Assembly (NCBI GenBank): GCA_964371195.1
Contig: CAYJLD010000050.1
Coordinates: 1 to 17,381 of the forward strand
Origin: CAYJAD01 sp964371195
Lineage (GTDB): Bacteria > Desulfobacterota > Desulfovibrionia > Desulfovibrionales > Desulfovibrionaceae
Direction of reading: 5' to 3'
DNA: 17,381 nt
Shown: in pieces, positions 14,284-17,381 of the stretch
How positions within the stretch are numbered: position 1 is the first letter of the stretch
Layout: each line of letters opens with the position of its first letter
Position numbers and translations under genes: made by a program
The notes under the pieces: generated by a model
The model's input: the letters and a program-made list of their open reading frames with translations, nothing else
Database searches by the model: none
Told to the model about the DNA's origin: nothing

Positions 14284-14798
14284 TAATATTCTATCCCCTT
14301 ACTTGCTTTAATCCCCTGTTGCCAAGGATGTTTAATTTCTTGCATTTCGGTAACTAAATGGGCTTTGTCTATAAGCCATTGTGGTGCATTACGCCCTGAT
14401 AGTACAAGATGAGTGTTGCATTCACATGCTTTTATTATGATATGCTCAACTTCATGTTGCTCAATTAAACCAGCATCTAGTGCATACAAACTTTCATCAA
14501 GAATAAGCATGTCCATTTTATCAATACGCTCATAAGCCCACTTAAGACCATTTAAGGCTGCTTGACGATGCTCTTTGCGCTCCTCTTCCTTTCTAAAAAA
14601 ACCAAGCCCGGCAGCATAAAAATTTTCTTCAAGCAACTTTTGTAACATCACTTGTTCGCCAGCCTCTTGATTGCGTTTCATGAACTGCAAAAAAGACACT
14701 TGCATTCCTTGGCCTATGGCGCGAATGCTTTGCCCAACACAAGCTGATGTTTTACCCTTACCATTGCCAGTATAAACAAGAACTAAGCTTTTTTCCAT
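14283..14798 (-). CDS. cobO: Corrinoid (cob(I)alamin) adenosyltransferase, CobO/BtuR type
   Basis: Transfers the 5'-deoxyadenosyl group from ATP to cob(I)alamin or cobinamide to make the coenzyme form. The 171 residues begin with the P-loop TGNGKGKTSACVG (10-22), continue with VSFLQFMK, MLILDESLYALDAGL (Walker B-like) and LSGRNAPQWLIDKAHLVTEM, and end with KHPWQQGIKASKGIEY, all typical of CobO/CobA. The E. coli-type N-terminal extension is missing, which is common in shorter homologues. The start overlaps the 3' end of the amrS gene by 16 nt and the stop overlaps the next gene's ATG, so all three are probably translated from one mRNA. No other cobalamin synthesis gene lies in the window. Confidence 0.92.
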   Translation of the reverse strand: MEKSLVLVYTGNGKGKTSACVGQSIRAIGQGMQVSFLQFMKRNQEAGEQVMLQKLLEENFYAAGLGFFRKEEERKEHRQAALNGLKWAYERIDKMDMLILDESLYALDAGLIEQHEVEHIIIKACECNTHLVLSGRNAPQWLIDKAHLVTEMQEIKHPWQQGIKASKGIEY

Positions 14799-15796
14799 AC
14801 ACCTTCAATATTCCTACCACATTTAGGGCAAGCTCCGTCTCTTAAATTATTAGAGCTAAAAAATCCCTCACGCACAATGCATGTGTTTTTACAGTCAGGG
14901 CACAGGGTTGACGCACATTCAATACCACCAGTGTTTCCTATATAAACATAGTACAAACCTTCATCAAAACCAATATTACGTGCTAATTCAAGACGTTCTA
15001 TAGGCGTTGTTGGTTTATCAATCATGCGATACGCCCCATGAAAACGACTAATATGCCACGGTACATGTGCCCCCAGTTCTTTACGAATAAAGCGCGCTAA
15101 GTCACGTAGCTCAGCCTCACTATCATTAAGCCCTGGAATCAGTAAGGTTGTAACCTCAACCCACCAACCCATTTTAACCATTACCTTTAAGTTTTCAAGC
15201 ACAGGTGCAAGACTAGCAAAACAGTACTCGCGATAAAACTTATCACTCATGGATTTTAAATCAATATTAGCGGCCTTAATACGACTATATAAAACCGATA
15301 GACATTCTAAAGTTTGATAACCATTAGAAACAATTACACAGTCTAAGCCATTCATCGAAGCTCTTGCACTTACATCAAGCATAAATTCATAAAATACAGT
15401 AGGTTCATTATAGGTAAAGGCTATGCTTTGAGCCTTGTGGCGTAAGGCTTCTTGTACCAAGAAGTCGGCTGTAGCTTTTTTTCCCTCAATAACACCACGA
15501 TCTACAGGTGAACGTGAGATATTATAATTTTGGCAAAATTGACATGCAAAATTACAACCAGGTGTTCCAATAGAAAATATTTTTGTACTGGGTAAAAAAT
15601 GATACAAAGGTTTTTTTTCCATAGGGTCAAGCCCCACAGAGGCCACAGTATTAGACACAAGTGAGTGAATTTTACCACCCTTGGCTACACGCACCCCACA
15701 ACGCCCTCTCTTACCATCACTCATAATACAGTGATGACGACACAATATGCATTCAAGCTTGCCACTTGCAAGCTTACGATACATTTCTGCTGCCAC
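14783..15796 (-). CDS. amrS: Radical SAM protein of the AmrS (AmmeMemoRadiSam) family
   Basis: Iron-sulfur radical SAM enzyme of unknown reaction. The 337 residues contain an N-terminal Cys group (C16, C19, C23, C33 in LECILCRHHC...GRCGV), the cluster motif CNFACQFC (C81, C85, C88), FTYNEPTVF, and a C-terminal CPDC...CPKC pair resembling a zinc ribbon, ending EGVWKKA as the family usually does. I chose the GTG at 15796 because GAGG lies 7 nt upstream; a TTG at 15802 has almost no space after that site and an ATG at 15784 lies too far from it. Usual partner genes encoding Memo and AMMECR1 domains are not in the window. It overlaps cobO by 16 nt. Similar proteins are often annotated as pyruvate formate-lyase activase-like; no glycyl-radical enzyme is nearby to support that. 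Confidence 0.88.
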   Translation of the reverse strand: MAAEMYRKLASGKLECILCRHHCIMSDGKRGRCGVRVAKGGKIHSLVSNTVASVGLDPMEKKPLYHFLPSTKIFSIGTPGCNFACQFCQNYNISRSPVDRGVIEGKKATADFLVQEALRHKAQSIAFTYNEPTVFYEFMLDVSARASMNGLDCVIVSNGYQTLECLSVLYSRIKAANIDLKSMSDKFYREYCFASLAPVLENLKVMVKMGWWVEVTTLLIPGLNDSEAELRDLARFIRKELGAHVPWHISRFHGAYRMIDKPTTPIERLELARNIGFDEGLYYVYIGNTGGIECASTLCPDCKNTCIVREGFFSSNNLRDGACPKCGRNIEGVWKKA

Positions 15797-15864
15797 AATC
15801 AAACCTCATTTTTGCTAAAAGTACAAAGTGCTTCATTATCACTAAAATAAAACTTTAACTTCTA

Positions 15865-16182
15865 TTACTGCCTAGGTCTAGGTTTTTGATGCCTTGGGTC
15901 ATATGGATTTGGCTGATAAGGTTCTGATGTATTCACCTCTGGATAAACATAAATAGGAAAGTTTTGTATATTGTTTTGGTTAGCATATGGATCATTGTTT
16001 TTTGGTGGAATCACCGAAGTGACAATATCTCCAGTTTGAGGGTCAGTATAAGTAGTAACACTTCCACCAGTATTATAATTACCCGTGCCGTACACGCGAG
16101 TTTGCCTGTTTTCGTCTCTATTTTCAGCTAAAGCTTGCGCCGGTAGCGTCAATATAATCAATAAAAAAAATACTATTCGCAC
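15865..16182 (-). CDS. Small exported Pro/Asn/Tyr-rich protein, unknown function
   Basis: A 105-residue protein with a clear Sec signal peptide: hydrophobic core VFFLLIILTLPAQALA and probable cleavage after ALA at about residue 19. There is no lipobox Cys, so it is likely periplasmic or secreted rather than a lipoprotein. The mature part (about 86 residues) is hydrophilic and low in complexity: GTGNYNTGGSVTTYTDPQTG, then a Pro-rich end (YPEVNTSEPYQPNPYDPRHQKPRPRQ-like, spread over about 80-105). I recognise no domain. The start is GTG at 16182 with AAGGAG 6 nt upstream, an excellent site. It precedes amrS by 68 nt on the same strand and may share its mRNA. Codon use looks like its neighbours. 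Confidence 0.75.
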   Translation of the reverse strand: MRIVFFLLIILTLPAQALAENRDENRQTRVYGTGNYNTGGSVTTYTDPQTGDIVTSVIPPKNNDPYANQNNIQNFPIYVYPEVNTSEPYQPNPYDPRHQKPRPRQ

Positions 16183-16211
16183 AAAAAACTCCTTGTGTGA
16201 AAAATATATTT

Positions 16212-16241
16212 ACTATATATCACAACATATTGCAATAACAA
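16212..16241 (-). promoter_or_regulatory. Promoter candidate for the exported-protein gene
   Basis: Minus-strand TTGTTA (16236-16241) and TATAGT (16212-16217) are 18 nt apart, placing the start near 16205, about 23 nt before the GTG. It may also serve amrS-cobO downstream, as no strong terminator separates them. Confidence 0.4.
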
Positions 16242-16278
16242 TCATAACAGAATTCCAAAAAATACCCCAGCAATTTGC

Positions 16279-16307
16279 TTGGAACTTTGTAAATAAAATG
16301 CTATATA
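16279..16307 (+). promoter_or_regulatory. Promoter candidate for purM
   Basis: TTGGAA (16279-16284) and TATATA (16302-16307) are 17 nt apart on the plus strand, with a predicted start about 28 nt before the purM ATG. A direct repeat TTGCACA lies between this promoter and the gene (16315-16329). It faces away from the divergent promoter at 16212-16241. Confidence 0.5.
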
Positions 16308-16341
16308 ACCCCAATTGCACATTTGCACAAGGAGCTATGAC

Positions 16342-17381
16342 ATGTCATCAGGGAGAGCTAAAGCTTATACCGATGCTGGGGTTAACATTGAAGCAGGAAA
16401 TGAACTAATTTCACGCATCAAAGGGGCCGTTGCCAAAACACAAACTTTAGGAGTTATCTCTGATATTGGAGGCTTTGGGGGTCTTTTTAGGCCAGACCTT
16501 GCAGGCCTTGAAGATCCAGTATTAGTATCCTCGACAGATGGTGTCGGCACCAAGTTAAAATTAGCTTTTACCTTTGATAAACATGACACCGTGGGCATAG
16601 ATTTAGTTGCCATGAGTGTTAATGACATCTTAGTTCAAGGTGCAAAGCCTTTATTCTTTCTTGATTATTTTGCAACAGGCCGCCTTGATATTGAAAAAGC
16701 TCAAGCCGTCATTGAAGGTGTTGCCGAAGGTTGCGCTCAGGCAAAATGTGCCCTGCTTGGTGGAGAAACGGCTGAAATGCCTTCCATGTATGCCGATGGT
16801 GAATATGATTTAGCAGGATTTTGTGTGGGTATTGTTGACAATACTAAACTTGTGGATGGTTCATCCATCCGCATTGGTCATAAAATTATTGGCATTGCCT
16901 CATCTGGTATCCACTCAAATGGTTACTCCTTAGTACGCAAAATTTTTGAACAAAGCGGGCTTAAAGCAAATGACACATTCCCAGGGACTGAACAAAGCGT
17001 TGCTGATGTTTTGCTAGCACCTACTAAGATATATGTGGACTTGGTACGTAATACTTTGCGCGAAGCACAAGTTAGTGGTATGGTTCACATAACTGGTGGC
17101 GGATTTTATGATAATATTTCCCGTATCCTACCTGCCCAAATTGAAGCTTGCATTGATTTTGGTTCATGGGATGTTCCACCAGTTTTTCAATGGCTAAAAG
17201 AAGTTGGTAAGCTATCTTGGCCTGAAATGCTACAAATATTTAACTGTGGTATAGGTTACATTTTTGTAGTAAGTGCTGAAGATGCAGATGAAGTCTTGGA
17301 CCGTATCAAAGCTATGCGTTATGATGCGTGGATTATAGGCAGCATGGAGCGACGCAAAAATCAAGATGCAGAACAAGTAAG
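16342..17381 (+). CDS. purM: Phosphoribosylformylglycinamidine cyclo-ligase (AIR synthase), 3' end outside window
   Basis: Fifth step of purine synthesis: ATP-dependent closure of FGAM to aminoimidazole ribonucleotide. Translation from the ATG at 16342 (AAGGAG 7 nt upstream) runs open to the window end, 346 codons plus two bases with no stop, so it is nearly complete (E. coli PurM is 345 residues). Landmarks in order are AYTDAGVNIEAGNELI near the start, STDGVGTKLKLAF, VNDILVQGAKPLFFLDYFATG, LLGGETAEMPSMY, the HSNGYSLVRKIF loop and HITGGGFYDNISRILP. All are characteristic of the PurM fold and its ATP-binding face. It is divergently transcribed from the small exported-protein gene; an ATG 5 nt upstream in another frame is not used. 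Confidence 0.95.
   Translation, partial: MSSGRAKAYTDAGVNIEAGNELISRIKGAVAKTQTLGVISDIGGFGGLFRPDLAGLEDPVLVSSTDGVGTKLKLAFTFDKHDTVGIDLVAMSVNDILVQGAKPLFFLDYFATGRLDIEKAQAVIEGVAEGCAQAKCALLGGETAEMPSMYADGEYDLAGFCVGIVDNTKLVDGSSIRIGHKIIGIASSGIHSNGYSLVRKIFEQSGLKANDTFPGTEQSVADVLLAPTKIYVDLVRNTLREAQVSGMVHITGGGFYDNISRILPAQIEACIDFGSWDVPPVFQWLKEVGKLSWPEMLQIFNCGIGYIFVVSAEDADEVLDRIKAMRYDAWIIGSMERRKNQDAEQV

Noticed and set aside
16085..16408. 107-codon plus-strand frame over the exported-protein gene and purM start
   Set aside because: It overlaps two better-supported genes and the divergent promoters; it ends in another frame inside purM.
1..17381. Insertion sequences, prophage genes, CRISPR array or integrase
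   Set aside because: No transposase, integrase or phage-type protein among the readable frames and no regularly spaced direct repeats; the only tandem repeat is in-frame within infB.

Overview
The window looks like a chromosomal piece of a low-GC member of the Desulfovibrionaceae or close relatives. The basis is the rimP-nusA-ylxR-infB-ylxP-nrnA-truB-rpsO gene order, the long charged N-terminal region of IF-2, the wording of S15 and IF-2, and a corrinoid/radical-SAM gene pair. This taxonomy is inferred from remembered family features, not from a search. I see no insertion sequence, prophage, CRISPR array, rRNA or tRNA.

Layout. (1) 1-8119, minus strand: a translation/transcription operon running rimP, nusA, ylxR, infB, ylxP, nrnA, truB, rpsO, followed by a hairpin-rich stretch where pnp would usually come next (outside the window). 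A sigma70-like promoter at 8091-8119 and a strong intrinsic terminator ending 11 nt before the rimP ATG suggest leader attenuation of the whole operon. rbfA, often found between infB and nrnA/truB, is not in its place. (2) 8435-10210, plus strand: a UDP-N-acetylhexosamine C6-dehydrogenase of the TviB/WbpO type, then a small protein resembling the Ymh (TIGR02391) family in which the HEPN-like R-x4-H motif appears to have lost its His. (3) 10323-13481, minus strand: gadC-gadB, a glutamate/GABA acid-resistance pair, with its own promoter candidate and terminator. (4) 13566-16241, minus strand: a small exported protein, then AmrS-type radical SAM, corrinoid adenosyltransferase CobO and a nucleoside 2-deoxyribosyltransferase-like protein, the last three with overlapping ends. 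(5) 16279-17381, plus strand: purM, cut by the window edge and divergent from the exported-protein gene.

How they work together. The first operon supplies transcription elongation/antitermination (NusA), ribosome assembly (RimP, S15), initiation (IF-2), tRNA pseudouridylation (TruB) and nanoRNA turnover (NrnA). GadC and GadB form a proton-consuming cycle: glutamate enters, is decarboxylated, and GABA leaves. This would suit an acidic or gut-like habitat (inference). The tviB-like gene points to an N-acetylhexosaminuronic acid sugar for a surface polysaccharide, but no other polysaccharide genes are in view. The amrS-cobO-NDT-like group is tightly packed and probably co-translated; its shared purpose is not clear from sequence. 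The most interesting items for follow-up are the rimP leader, the Ymh-like protein and the amrS-cobO-NDT-like cluster.
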